Origin: an uncultured Acholeplasmatales bacterium
GTDB lineage: Bacteria > Bacillota_I > Bacilli_A > Acholeplasmatales > Anaeroplasmataceae
Assembly: GCA_944324805.1 (NCBI GenBank)
Contig: CALUXS010000001.1
Coordinates: forward strand, 1 to 64,000
DNA length: 64,000 bases
Reading direction: 5' to 3'
The notes under the pieces were generated by a model. It had not been told where the DNA came from and did no database searches. It saw nothing but the letters and a program-made list of their open reading frames with translations. Position 1 is the stretch's first letter. Each line of letters opens with the position of its first letter. Below are positions 15,418-26,000 of the stretch, one piece after another. The translations under genes and the position numbers were made by a program.

Positions 15418-18030
15418 ATGGAACTAAAAGAAGTTATTAAAGAATTAGGAACTGATGCTTCAAAAGGTTTAACTGCTGAACAAGTTCTTAAAAAAAGAGA
15501 AGAATTTGGCTACAATGAATTAAAAGAAGGCAAAAAAACACCACTTATTGTTAAGTTTTTACAACAATTTACTGATGTTTTAATTATCATTTTAATTATA
15601 GCAGCTATTATATCTTTAGTGATTGAACCAAGTGAATGGTATGAATCATTGATTATTTTCATTGTTGTTATTTTGAATGCAATATTAGGTGTGTTCCAAG
15701 AAAATAAGGCTGAAAAGTCTTTAGAAGCACTTAAGAAGATGAGTCAGCCTAATTGTAAAGTTATTAGAGATGGTTCATTAACTGTTATACCATCAAGCGA
15801 GATAGTTGTTGGTGATATTGTAGTAGTTGAAGCAGGTGATTTTATTCCTGCTGATGCAAGGGTAATAGAATCTACTGAGTTGAAGGTCGATGAAAGTAGT
15901 TTAACAGGAGAATCATTACCTGTTTCTAAGAATAATTTAGAATTACCAGAAGGGGAAATCCCTCTAGGTGATCAAAAAAACATGCTTTTCTCTTCTACAT
16001 ATGTTACAAATGGAAAAGCAAAGGCTGTTGTTGTTAAAACAGGTATGGCTACAGAGATTGGTAAAATTGCTTCAATGCTTACAACAGAAACTAAGGAACT
16101 TACACCATTACAACATAAATTAGCTCAAGTAGGAAAAATGATTGGTATTTTATGTTTAGGTATTTGTGCAGTTGTTTTTGCATTGGAAATCATTGCTGGA
16201 TATACAAATCCAAATATTGAGCATAATTTTAGCATTTGGTTAGACGCGTTTAAACAAGCAATTGCGCTTGCTGTTGCAGCAATTCCTGAAGGGTTAGCTG
16301 CTGTTGTTACAGTTGTATTATCAATTGGTGTACAAAAAATGGTTAAGCACAATGCAATAGTGAAAAAATTACCAGCTGTTGAAACTTTAGGTTCTACTAA
16401 TGTAATTTGTTCTGATAAAACAGGAACGTTAACTCAAAATAAGATGACAGTTGTAAAATTATATTCTACAGCAGTAAAAGAGGTAAACAATTTAACTGAT
16501 GCAGAAAGAAAAATGTTATCATATTTTGCTATTTGCTGTGATGCTTCAATTGAAGAAGATGGAAAAAGAGTTGGTGATCCAACTGAGTTAGCCTTGTTAG
16601 ATGTGAATAATTCTAATGGCTTAGATATTAAGAATGTTAAGCGTGTATTAGATATGCCATTTGATTCAGAAAGAAAGATGATGACAACTGTTATTGAAGA
16701 AAATGGTAAATTTATTGCAATAACTAAAGGTGCTCCTGATATCGTAATTAACTTAACAACTAATTATGCTAAGGATTTAGATTTAGCGCGCAAGGCTAAT
16801 GAAGAAATGAGTCAAAATGCACTACGTGTTTTAGCTTTAGCTGTGAAAGAATTTGATAAAATACCTACTAAGGAAGAATTAGAAAAAGATATGGTATTTA
16901 TTGGATTAGTCGGTATGATTGACCCTGCTCGTCCTGAAGTTAAGGATGCAATTAGAATTGCAAAAGGTGCACATATTAAGACAGTTATGATTACAGGTGA
17001 TCACATAACAACTGCAAAAGCAATTGCTAAAGAATTAGGAATACTAGAAGAAGGTAAAAAAGCAATTACTTCGGTTGAGCTTGACAAAATTTCTGATGAA
17101 GAATTAGTTAGAACAATTGATGATTATCGTGTATTTGCTAGGGTTGCACCTAAGGATAAGGTTCGTATAGTTGATGCTTGGCAAAAGAATGATGCAGTTG
17201 TAGCCATGACAGGAGATGGTGTTAATGATGCTCCATCATTAAAAAGAGCAGATATTGGCTGTGCAATGGGTATTACAGGTACAGATGTATCTAAACAAGC
17301 TGCTGATATGATTTTAACTGATGATAATTTCTCTACAATTGTTGAATCAGTTAAGCAAGGTCGAGGAATTTATGCTAATATAAAAAAATGTATTCGTTTC
17401 TTATTATCAAGTAATATAGGCGAAGTAATTACTATATTTGTTGTTTCATTAATTGGTATTTTTGTAACATTATTTAGTGGTGATTCTCTAGGAGAACCAT
17501 TATTAGCAATGCATTTATTATGGATTAATTTAATAACAGACTCATTACCAGCTTTTGCAATTGGTATGGAAGAACCAGAAGATGATGTAATGAAGGATAA
17601 GCCAAGAAGCAAAAAAGAAAGTTTCTTTGCTGGTCATTTAGGAAGAAATATTGCATTTGAGGGTGTAGTAATTGGTTTATTAACTGTATGTGCATATTTT
17701 ATAGGTCATTTCTTCTTACATGATGATAATGCTGGTCATACAATGGCATTTATGACATTAGCAACTGCAGAGTTATTCCATGCATATAATGTTAAATCTG
17801 ACCATTCAGTATTCAGAAAAGAAACATTTAAAAATAAATTCTTAAATGGAGCATTTATAATTGGTATGGCTTTACAATTTGCCGTATTATATATTCCTGG
17901 ATTGAATGATATTTTTAAATTAGTTGCCTTAAATTGGTGGGAATTATTAATTGTATTTGGATTATCATTCTCTATTGTAATCATAATGGAGATTTATAAA
18001 TTAATTAGAAGATTAAGAAATAAAAATTAA
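15418..18030 (+). CDS. P-type cation-transporting ATPase (P2A, likely Mn2+/Ca2+ efflux)
   Basis: 870 residues with the complete P-type ATPase plan: the N-terminal cation ATPase domain, the DESSLTGES actuator loop, membrane helix AAIPEGLAAV, the phosphorylation site SDKTGTLT with Asp333, KGAPD in the nucleotide domain, and MTGDGVNDAPSLK. The transport-site residues of the calcium-pump subclass are present: SSNIGEV and NLITDSLPA in the helices matching M5 and M6. The manganese riboswitch upstream argues for Mn2+ export as a main job, as for related pumps in lactic bacteria; Ca2+ transport is also possible. AAGGAGG precedes the ATG. Confidence 0.92.
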   Translation: MELKEVIKELGTDASKGLTAEQVLKKREEFGYNELKEGKKTPLIVKFLQQFTDVLIIILIIAAIISLVIEPSEWYESLIIFIVVILNAILGVFQENKAEKSLEALKKMSQPNCKVIRDGSLTVIPSSEIVVGDIVVVEAGDFIPADARVIESTELKVDESSLTGESLPVSKNNLELPEGEIPLGDQKNMLFSSTYVTNGKAKAVVVKTGMATEIGKIASMLTTETKELTPLQHKLAQVGKMIGILCLGICAVVFALEIIAGYTNPNIEHNFSIWLDAFKQAIALAVAAIPEGLAAVVTVVLSIGVQKMVKHNAIVKKLPAVETLGSTNVICSDKTGTLTQNKMTVVKLYSTAVKEVNNLTDAERKMLSYFAICCDASIEEDGKRVGDPTELALLDVNNSNGLDIKNVKRVLDMPFDSERKMMTTVIEENGKFIAITKGAPDIVINLTTNYAKDLDLARKANEEMSQNALRVLALAVKEFDKIPTKEELEKDMVFIGLVGMIDPARPEVKDAIRIAKGAHIKTVMITGDHITTAKAIAKELGILEEGKKAITSVELDKISDEELVRTIDDYRVFARVAPKDKVRIVDAWQKNDAVVAMTGDGVNDAPSLKRADIGCAMGITGTDVSKQAADMILTDDNFSTIVESVKQGRGIYANIKKCIRFLLSSNIGEVITIFVVSLIGIFVTLFSGDSLGEPLLAMHLLWINLITDSLPAFAIGMEEPEDDVMKDKPRSKKESFFAGHLGRNIAFEGVVIGLLTVCAYFIGHFFLHDDNAGHTMAFMTLATAELFHAYNVKSDHSVFRKETFKNKFLNGAFIIGMALQFAVLYIPGLNDIFKLVALNWWELLIVFGLSFSIVIIMEIYKLIRRLRNKN

Positions 18031-18039
18031 TAAGAAATT

Positions 18040-18073
18040 GTAAAAGAGAAATTCTTAGGAGTTTCTCTTTTAC
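18040..18073 (+). other. Intercistronic hairpin without a T run
   Basis: GTAAAAGAGAAA (18040-18051) is the exact reverse complement of TTTCTCTTTTAC (18062-18073) across a 10-base loop. No T run follows, so it is more likely an RNA-stability or partial-termination element between the ATPase and exchanger genes than a full terminator. Confidence 0.6.
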
Positions 18074-18096
18074 GCATTAAAAAAGGAGAAAGTTTT

Positions 18097-19050
18097 ATGG
18101 AAATATTTTTAGCAATTTTATTACTAATTGTTGGTATGATTCTTTTAATAAAAGGTGCAGATTTTTTTGTTGAAGGTGCAAGTCAGGTAGCTAAGGCTTT
18201 AAAAGTGCCTTCATTAATAATCGGATTGACTTTAGTTTCAATAGGAACCTCTTTGCCAGAAACGTCCGTTAGTGTTGCATCTGCAATTTCTAATAATTCA
18301 GACTTGAGTTTTGGAAATGTCGTTGGTTCAAATATATTTAATGTTTTAGTTGTAATAGGACTTTGTTCTACTATATTACCAATGGTTGTTTCAAAGAGCA
18401 TAATAAAGTTTGATATTCCGATTTACTTTGCCATTATGATTATAATTGCTATATTTGCCTATGGAATTTCACCATTTGTATTAGAGCGTTGGGAAGCAGG
18501 AATATTATTTGCAATTTTTATTGGTTATTTAGCTTTCACAATATACCGTGGTATTAAACATCCAGATCAAGATTCTGAAGAAAACGCTGAATATAAAAGA
18601 AAACCAATGTGGCTAAATTTAATTTTGATTGTTGTAGGATTAGTGGGAATTATATTTGGTGGTGATTTGGTAGTTGATAATGCGGCAAAATTAGCTACTA
18701 AACTTGGAATGAGTCAATTGCTAGTTGGATTAACTATAGTTGCTGTTGGTACTTCATTACCTGAACTTGTTACTAGCCTTGTTGCGTGTAAAAAGGGAGA
18801 AAATGATATTGCAGTTGGGAATGCAATAGGTTCATGTCTATTTAATATAGTTGGTATTATAAGCATATCAGGTATGATTAGAGAAATAAATCTTACTGAT
18901 AATTCATATATAGATTTTATTGTTATGGCTATCGCTGCCATTTTAGTATTCCTATTTGCCTTCAAAACATATAGAGTTAATAGATGGCAAGGAATTGTTA
19001 TGGTTTTACTTTATGTATGTTATTTGACATTTATTATTATTAGAAACTAA
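18097..19050 (+). CDS. CaCA family calcium/sodium-type antiporter
   Basis: 317 residues with the internal duplication of the Ca2+/cation antiporter family. The two alpha repeats read LTLVSIGTSLPETSVSVASA with GNVVGSNIFN, and LTIVAVGTSLPELVTSLVAC with GNAIGSCLFN. It is an inner-membrane exchanger moving Ca2+ or a similar divalent ion against Na+ or H+. It sits 66 bases downstream of the P-type ATPase with its own AAAGGAG site and no separate promoter that I can see. It is probably part of the Mn-responsive unit, acting in divalent cation efflux. Confidence 0.92.
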   Translation: MEIFLAILLLIVGMILLIKGADFFVEGASQVAKALKVPSLIIGLTLVSIGTSLPETSVSVASAISNNSDLSFGNVVGSNIFNVLVVIGLCSTILPMVVSKSIIKFDIPIYFAIMIIIAIFAYGISPFVLERWEAGILFAIFIGYLAFTIYRGIKHPDQDSEENAEYKRKPMWLNLILIVVGLVGIIFGGDLVVDNAAKLATKLGMSQLLVGLTIVAVGTSLPELVTSLVACKKGENDIAVGNAIGSCLFNIVGIISISGMIREINLTDNSYIDFIVMAIAAILVFLFAFKTYRVNRWQGIVMVLLYVCYLTFIIIRN

Positions 19051-19074
19051 AGTGTTTTAATTTAAATTAAAAGA

Positions 19075-19083
19075 TGTTATAAT
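19075..19083 (+). promoter_or_regulatory. Extended -10 promoter of the lipid kinase gene
   Basis: TGTTATAAT, with TATAAT at 19078-19083 and TG one base upstream; the -35 is poor. Confidence 0.5.
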
Positions 19084-19101
19084 CAGCAATGGTGAGTGGA
19101 A

Positions 19102-19932
19102 ATGTATTATTTGTTATATAATCCGATGTCAAATGCTGGAAAAACAGCAAAAAGCATTTTGAAGTTAGAAAAAGAATTACATAAAAAAGGTCATTCTACC
19201 TTTAAGATAAATTTACTTGAATTAAAAGAGATTAATAAGGTAAAGGAAAGTATTAAAGAAGAAGATATACTTGTCATTGCTGGTGGTGATGGTACTTTAC
19301 ATAGACTTGTAAATCATCATTTGTTTAATGAATTAAATAATAGAGTATTTATGTATCGAAGTGGAAGAGGAAATGATTTTTGTAGGGGCCATAAAGGAAA
19401 ATTTTTTGAAATAACTAAGGAAATTAAATCTTTACCACAAATTATTTATGCAGATAAAAAAAGCTATTTTATTAATGGGGTTGGAATGGGAATTGATGCT
19501 CTTACATGTAAGGTGCAAATGGACAATTTTTATTCGGGAAAGAAAGAATCTTATTTTAAAATTGCTTTTAATGCATTTAAGACTTTCAAACCATTTGATT
19601 TAAATATTATTGTAGATGGTAAAGAATACAATTTTAATAAGGTTTGGTTCTTTGTTATTCAAAACGGAAAATATTTTGGTGGTGGCATGAAAATATCTCC
19701 ACTTTCGTTACGTGAAGATGATGAACTAGAGTTATGTATTGTTCATAGTGTTGGTTTTAGAAGGCTTTTATGTATTTTTCCTTTAATATTTATTGGTAAG
19801 CACACAATTGCCCATAAGTATGTTACTTTTATTAAAGGTAAACATTTTATTGCTACTCCACAAGGATGGCATATTATGCAACAAGATGGTGAAGTCGAAA
19901 CTGACATTAAAAGTATTGAAGTAAAACGTTAA
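19102..19932 (+). CDS. Diacylglycerol/lipid kinase family protein
   Basis: About 276 residues with the DagK/YegS catalytic fold: YLLYNPMSNAGK at the N-terminus, VIAGGDGTLHRLVNH as the nucleotide-binding GGDGT loop, and NGVGMGIDA. These enzymes phosphorylate lipids such as diacylglycerol and recycle them to phosphatidic acid at the membrane. The substrate is not certain; the subfamily also includes sphingosine and YegS-like kinases. Start choice: ATG 19102 follows GGTGAG at 19091-19096; GTG at 19096 is the alternative. It lies just upstream of acpP. Confidence 0.85.
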   Translation: MYYLLYNPMSNAGKTAKSILKLEKELHKKGHSTFKINLLELKEINKVKESIKEEDILVIAGGDGTLHRLVNHHLFNELNNRVFMYRSGRGNDFCRGHKGKFFEITKEIKSLPQIIYADKKSYFINGVGMGIDALTCKVQMDNFYSGKKESYFKIAFNAFKTFKPFDLNIIVDGKEYNFNKVWFFVIQNGKYFGGGMKISPLSLREDDELELCIVHSVGFRRLLCIFPLIFIGKHTIAHKYVTFIKGKHFIATPQGWHIMQQDGEVETDIKSIEVKR

Positions 19933-19994
19933 ATATGATTTACATTTAACTATTTTTTTGTTAAAATAGAATAAAAAAATATGGAGGAAAGATT

Positions 19995-20228
19995 ATGGCA
20001 GTTTTTGAAGATGTTCAAGCAATTATTGCTAAGAACTTAAGTATTGATAAAGAAAAAGTAACTTTGACAGCAAATTTAGCTGATGATTTAGGAGCAGATA
20101 GCTTAGATGCTGTTGAAATTATTATGGATTTAGAAGATCGCTTTAATATTTCAATTGCTGATGAAGCAACAGAAAATATTAAAACAGTTCAAGATTTAGT
20201 AGACTACATTGAAAAATCTCAAAAATAG
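19995..20228 (+). CDS. acpP: Acyl carrier protein
   Basis: 77 acidic residues with the 4'-phosphopantetheine site DLGADSLDAVEI (Ser36). It carries growing acyl chains for fatty acid synthesis in the cytoplasm. AGGAGG-like GGAGGAA precedes the ATG, and a strong terminator follows, so it is probably expressed alone. No other fab genes are nearby. Confidence 0.96.
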   Translation: MAVFEDVQAIIAKNLSIDKEKVTLTANLADDLGADSLDAVEIIMDLEDRFNISIADEATENIKTVQDLVDYIEKSQK

Positions 20229-20236
20229 TGTGATTA

Positions 20237-20264
20237 AATACTGTGATTTTTCACAGTATTTTTT
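20237..20264 (+). terminator. Terminator after acpP
   Basis: AATACTGTGA (20237-20246) and TCACAGTATT (20251-20260) around TTTT, then a T run. Confidence 0.9.
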
Positions 20265-20285
20265 CTCTTGGAAGGAGGGGTTTAA

Positions 20286-22271
20286 ATGAATTGGTATAAA
20301 GTATGGCAGGAGAATCACATATTTAATGTTGAAAATAATATGCTAAAGAACAAAAAATTTATTTTTACTCCTTATATAAAAGTAAATCAAGATGGTTTTA
20401 TTAATGGTAGTTTTAGAGAATTTTTATTTTCTGATTCTTTAGCTAGATATTTTAGATATCGAGGAGATAATGTAATGTATGCTCCGGGGTTTGATACTTT
20501 ATCATATTCATCGTTCATTGAGTCTAAGGTAGAGAGTAATGAACTGAACATGAAATTATATGATAAATATCTAGAAGAATTAGTAAAATTGAATATAGGT
20601 TTTCCAAATAATAAGGCTGTAAATTGTTTAGATAGGGAAACTTTATTATTTATTCAAAAATTTTTTTTGTATTTTTATAATAAGGGACTTATTAAGTATA
20701 AACAAAAAGAAGTGCTAGAAGATGTTAATAAAAAAAAGATATACGATGGTATAGAAACAAATTATAAAAATTACAAATCTAGCCGAAATGTTTTTGTTCT
20801 TGATATTGAAAAGGCAATCCCTAAAATTGTAAAAAATATTTCTAGTTTAGCCATACCAGAAGAAATAAAATTAGAATTAATTGCGAAGTTAGGAATTAAA
20901 GAAAATTTAGTTTTATCAGTTTACACAAGAAATAATCACGAAATGAAGTTGTTTTTAGAAGAACCTGAAATACTTGGTAGTCTTACAGCTATTGTTTTAA
21001 ATCCTAGTAAAATGGATATACTTGACTATATTGCACCTGAAGAGATTTTTGCTATTGAAAATTTTTTAGAAACAAAAAATAATAAGTATATTTATAGTGG
21101 TAATGATTTTATAAATCCTTTAACAGGTAGTACAGTTCCTATTTTTATTTCATATGCTTTTGATAATCCAATAAAACCTTTATTTTCGCATAGACCAACA
21201 GATTTAATATATATATCGGAGTTAGAATTAGAACCTATAAATATTATTGAAGATAATGTGTTAATTAATAGTGATTTTTTAAATGGAATGTCACTTGAAC
21301 AAGCACATAATAAAATAATTGAGGTTTTTGTTGAAGAAGAATTAGGTTACGTAAAAAATGAGTATAATAAAAAAGAAATATTAATCTCGTCATTAGATGT
21401 TTTAGGTTGTCCTTATCCTTTAATGTTAGGAAACAATGACATAATTACACTTGAAGATCATCTACCTCTAACATTTTCTAATAAATTTAGAATATTGATT
21501 CCTAAAGAAGAAGAAATTTCCTCTGAATATCAATTATTTTCAGGTAGCATTAACTCATTATTTTGTAATGGTATTTACCCTCTTGCTAGTTTATTATTAG
21601 AAAAAAATATAGAAATAGAAGATGTAATTAATAATAGTATTTTGAATGAATTAAAGGAATGGCTAAAACAAAGTGTCTTTGTTATAAATAAGCATAATTT
21701 AGTATATGATTTGTTTATGCCAATAGTAATGATTTCTTTACTTGAAGAAGAAGAAAACTTTGAGTTAGAACTACCTTTTGAGATTATTCTCTTTGATAAT
21801 GTTTATGATGCATACGGAAATGAAATTAGAAAAGAATTTAATAATTGCTTGCGAATTGATGAAATGATAGATGTTTATGGTTCTGATGCAATTAGATTAT
21901 ATTATTTAGATTCAATTTTTGAAAAACAATTTTATTTTAGTAAAGAAAAACTATTTATGTATAAACAATTTTTGCTTAGTATAAAAAATATATATAGCCT
22001 AGGTTTCTCTTCAAATAATTTAGATTTAGAATTTGGCTTTTATCAGTTTAAAAACAAATTATATGATTGTTTGGTTTCATATAATTTTAAGGAGTATATT
22101 TCGAATATAAAAGATTTTATTAATAAGGTGAACGGTAAGCAGCTTACAAAGAAGATGGCTTTAGAGCTGTTAGTATTAATGTCAATAGTATTACCTGAGT
22201 TGGCTGAAGATTTGCATTATGCATATTTTTCAACAAAACAGTTACTAATTGATAATAATTGGCCATTATAA
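20286..22271 (+). CDS. Leucyl-tRNA synthetase paralogue lacking catalytic signatures
   Basis: 661 residues (true LeuRS is about 800). The whole LeuRS order can be followed: an N-terminal WYKVWQENHIF; DSLARYFRYRGDNVMYAPGFD in place of the ARYKRMQGYNVLHPMGWD segment; YIYSGNDFINPLTGSTVPIF as in the CP1 editing domain; SDFLNGMSLEQAHNKIIE; LDVLGCPYPL for the RYWGxPIP segment; EDHLPL; and IDVYGSDAIRLYYL. The HIGH motif is replaced (INGS near residue 39) and the KMSKS loop is replaced by YGNEIRKEFNN (near 510). Aminoacylation is therefore unlikely. No function is known to me; a regulatory, tRNA-binding or complex-scaffold role is conjecture. GGAAGGAGGGG gives a strong start. Confidence 0.78.
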   Translation: MNWYKVWQENHIFNVENNMLKNKKFIFTPYIKVNQDGFINGSFREFLFSDSLARYFRYRGDNVMYAPGFDTLSYSSFIESKVESNELNMKLYDKYLEELVKLNIGFPNNKAVNCLDRETLLFIQKFFLYFYNKGLIKYKQKEVLEDVNKKKIYDGIETNYKNYKSSRNVFVLDIEKAIPKIVKNISSLAIPEEIKLELIAKLGIKENLVLSVYTRNNHEMKLFLEEPEILGSLTAIVLNPSKMDILDYIAPEEIFAIENFLETKNNKYIYSGNDFINPLTGSTVPIFISYAFDNPIKPLFSHRPTDLIYISELELEPINIIEDNVLINSDFLNGMSLEQAHNKIIEVFVEEELGYVKNEYNKKEILISSLDVLGCPYPLMLGNNDIITLEDHLPLTFSNKFRILIPKEEEISSEYQLFSGSINSLFCNGIYPLASLLLEKNIEIEDVINNSILNELKEWLKQSVFVINKHNLVYDLFMPIVMISLLEEEENFELELPFEIILFDNVYDAYGNEIRKEFNNCLRIDEMIDVYGSDAIRLYYLDSIFEKQFYFSKEKLFMYKQFLLSIKNIYSLGFSSNNLDLEFGFYQFKNKLYDCLVSYNFKEYISNIKDFINKVNGKQLTKKMALELLVLMSIVLPELAEDLHYAYFSTKQLLIDNNWPL

Positions 22272-22284
22272 GAGGTGATTTTTG

Positions 22285-23049
22285 ATGATTGAAAAAATTT
22301 CGATTTGTTTATTTCATCCCAAATTGATAGGACGATATGTGGTTGAAAAAACTTGGAAGAGTTTAGTTTTTCTTTTGGTTTTGATTTTTATAAATGTCGC
22401 AACTATTTTTGCCGTTGTTTACCATGAAACAACACTTTCTCCATCCGATGAAAGTAAGATAATGGAAGCTATATTAAATGATTCAGAATCTAACTATTCT
22501 TTTAGTGCAGGGAAACTTGAAGGTAATAGTAAACATTTTTACGTTGATGGGGTTGAAATAGTCTTTTTAGATGAATATAATCCTTCTGTTAATAGTCCTC
22601 TCGCAATAGTTTTTAGCGCTGATGGATATGAAACATACTTTTATCAGGTAAGAGTAGGTAAAGAATCATATTCTAATTATAATTTTTCTAGTTTTAATTT
22701 TTCTGATGGAATAAGTACTAGTGATAAATTAGGTATGTTATCTTTGATTAGAGTAGGATTTGATCCATTACTTCCTCTATTAGGTTTTGCAAATTCAATA
22801 TCAATAATTTTTGATTTTGCATTTATGATATTAATCTTATTTACTCTAATGTATTTATTTGGTAATTCAATAAATCCTAATGTAAAAGGCATATTTAGAT
22901 TTAGATTGATACTAAATGTATTTGTTTCTTACTGCTTTTTATATTGGTTTTACTTAGTATTTAATTTTGGTTTACTTTATTATTTAGCATTAGTGATACC
23001 ATATATTTATTATTTTTTAGCAATGCGTAATATTGTTAAAATAAAATAA
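22285..23049 (+). CDS. Membrane protein, possibly DUF1189-like
   Basis: 254 residues. One membrane helix lies near residues 27-47, followed by an extracytoplasmic region of roughly 120 residues with acidic and aromatic sequence, then about four closely spaced helices. This layout resembles DUF1189 proteins, but I see no decisive motif. It starts at ATG 22285 behind AGAGGTGA, 13 bases after the LeuRS-like gene, and ends 14 bases before polC, so the three are probably one transcript. Its role is unknown. Confidence 0.5.
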   Translation: MIEKISICLFHPKLIGRYVVEKTWKSLVFLLVLIFINVATIFAVVYHETTLSPSDESKIMEAILNDSESNYSFSAGKLEGNSKHFYVDGVEIVFLDEYNPSVNSPLAIVFSADGYETYFYQVRVGKESYSNYNFSSFNFSDGISTSDKLGMLSLIRVGFDPLLPLLGFANSISIIFDFAFMILILFTLMYLFGNSINPNVKGIFRFRLILNVFVSYCFLYWFYLVFNFGLLYYLALVIPYIYYFLAMRNIVKIK

Positions 23050-23063
23050 AGGGAAGTGTGAAA

Positions 23064-26000
23064 ATGAAATTAGAATTTTTAGAAAAATGTATAATTGATT
23101 TTGATAATAATCCTTATTCTATTTTAAAAGCATCATTTTCAAAGAATAAAAGAAATCTTTTTATTAAGATTTCTTTTTCTAAAGCTTTAACACTTGATGA
23201 ATATCTTAGCTTTGTTAATTGTTTTGATGACTTTTTTAAGAATGATCAACTATTAATTTCATATGAGTTTAACTATGAAAATGAAACATTATCTGAAGAA
23301 GAATTTAAAAAATATTTAGATAAAATACTTAATGATTTAATATTAGCTTCACCACGTTTTAAGGCTCTACTTTCAACAAAACCTAAATATGATGATCATA
23401 GTTTTACCTTCACGGTTGAACATGATGCACATGGATTAGGAACATTAGCTGTAGAAGTTGAGCATGCATTTTTAGCATATGGACTTCACATTTCAATTTA
23501 TTTAGAACAAGATCCTAATAAAAGTATAGAAGCAGAAATTAGAAAAATGGATATCGAACAACAACAAACATTAAAACAAATGAATGATGAGGCTATGGCG
23601 CTTCAAAAGAATGCAAAAGCCATGCGAGAAGCTAAAAATTATCGCAAATTTGAAGTTAAAGAAAAGTCTCCTATTAAAGACATTCCTACTACCTCAAATG
23701 ATTTGTCTGTTTATACTAATACAGTTGGAATGCCTGTTTTTTTGATTGAGGGTGAGATATTTGCTTCTGAAGTAAAATCTTTTACTAATTCAACTTTAGC
23801 AACTATAAAAATTACTGATGAAACAGATTCTATAGTTGTCAAAAAATGGTTAAGAGGAGAGCAAGAAATAGGTGTTTATAATAACTTAAAAAATGGGGAT
23901 TGCTTGAAGGTAACAGGTAGGGCTGAATATGATCCATTTGCTAAAAATGTGGTAATTATGGCCCAAAGTATAGAATTATTAGGTCATAAGCAAGAAGAAG
24001 AAATAATTGATAATGCTAAGGTTAAGCGTGTTGAACTTCACGCACATAGTAAAATGAGTGCTCTAGATGGTTTGGTTGAACCATTAGATTATATGAAAAC
24101 TGCAGCAAAGTGGGGACATAAAGCTATTGCAATAACTGATCATAATGGTGTTTATAGTATTCCAGATATTTATCATGCTTTAGGTGATTTTCCAGATGTA
24201 AAACCTATTTATGGCGTAGAACTAAATTACATTGATGATTCTAATTATAAAATTGCATTTACTAATGCGGATATTGATCTTAAGAATGCAACATATGTTA
24301 TTTTTGACTTAGAAACTACAGGATTAAGTAGTGAAAGAGATACAATAATTGAAATAGCTGCTACAAAATATTCATTACAAGGAGAGATGGATAGTTTTGA
24401 AACTTTTGTGAATCCAAAAAGACCTATTCCGGCTAAAATCACCGAAATTACATCTATTACTGATGAAATGGTAGCAGATGCACCTACATTAGAAGAAATA
24501 ATGCCTAAATTTTTAGAATTTATTGGTGATGCCATTTTAGTTGCTCATAATGCTTCTTTTGACGTTGGAATGACTAAAGCTAAAATGAAAGAGTTAGGGT
24601 ATGAGGATAAGAATTTCCCTGTAATAGATACTCTTAATGGTTTAAGAGCATTGCATTTTAAGGATTTGAAACGATTTAACTTAAAAGAATTTGCAAAATT
24701 TTATAAAGTAAAGCAAGAACATCACCATAGAGCTATTGATGATACTAGAGTAACGGCGGAATGTTTTATTCTAATGTTACAAGAAATATTTGCGAAGGGT
24801 ATAACTAATTACAATGATATTAATAATTTGATTGATAAAGAAGAATTTTACAAAGCATTAATTCCTAATCACTTGAATATTCTTGTTAAAACTCAGGCTG
24901 GTTTAAAAAATATGTACAAACTTTTATCAGATGCTTTGACATATCATTGTTATGGTGAGGCAAGATTATTAAAAAGTGTCTTAGAAAAATATCGAGATGG
25001 AATTTTAGTTAGTAGTGGTTGTGTAAATGGTGAAGTTTTCCAAGAGGCATTGATTGGTTCTTACGATACAATGAAGGAAAAACTAAAATATTATGATTTT
25101 ATTGAAGTACAGCCTCCATTAGCTTATAAGCAATTATATACTGATATGGAAAATGGTGAACAAGTTGTAAAGGATACAATTAGTTCGATTATAAAAGCTG
25201 CTAAAGAGGTTGGTAAGATAGTTGTTGCAACTAGTGATGCTCACTATATCAAAAAAACAGAGAAAAAATATCGTGATATCTTAATTGCATCTCCTCAGTT
25301 AGGCGGATTGTACCATCCTTTAAATAGATATGATGAAACACCTGATATGCATTTAAGAACAACTGAAGAAATGCTAAATGAATTTTCATTTTTAGGTGAG
25401 GAATTAGCTTATGAAATTGTAGTTACAAATTCAAATTTGATTGCTGACTCTATAGATTTTGTTGAAGCATTCCATAAAGAAATGTTTGCTCCTCGTGATG
25501 ATCAATTTAAAGATTCATTAGGAGTTCCAAGTATAATTGAGGAATTAAAACGAATTGTTAAGGAAAATGAAACAAATCTTTATGGAGATAATCCGCATCC
25601 AATTGTTACAAAACGTTTAGATAGAGAACTTCATTCTATTATTTCTAATGGTTACTCATCAGTTTATTATATGAGTCACTTAATGGTAACTAAATCTTTA
25701 GCTGATGGATACTTAGTAGGATCACGTGGTTCAGTAGGTTCATCTTTAGTTGCTACTATGATGAAAATTACAGAAATTAACCCATTAGCTCCACATTATC
25801 GTTGTAAGAAATGTAAATTTCAAGCTTTTAAGATGAATGATGATGAAAAGAAGGAGTATGGAATAAAACCAGAAGAGGAAGCTTTTCAAGATGTTTTAGC
25901 TTCAGTAGAATCAGGTTACGATTTGCCAGATGCAATATGTCCGATTTGTGGAGAAAAATTGACAAAAGATGGGCATGATATACCATTTGAGACATTCTTA

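Noticed and set aside
20286-22271. Functional leucyl-tRNA synthetase
   Set aside because: The HIGH and KMSKS signatures are missing, so aminoacylation is not supported.
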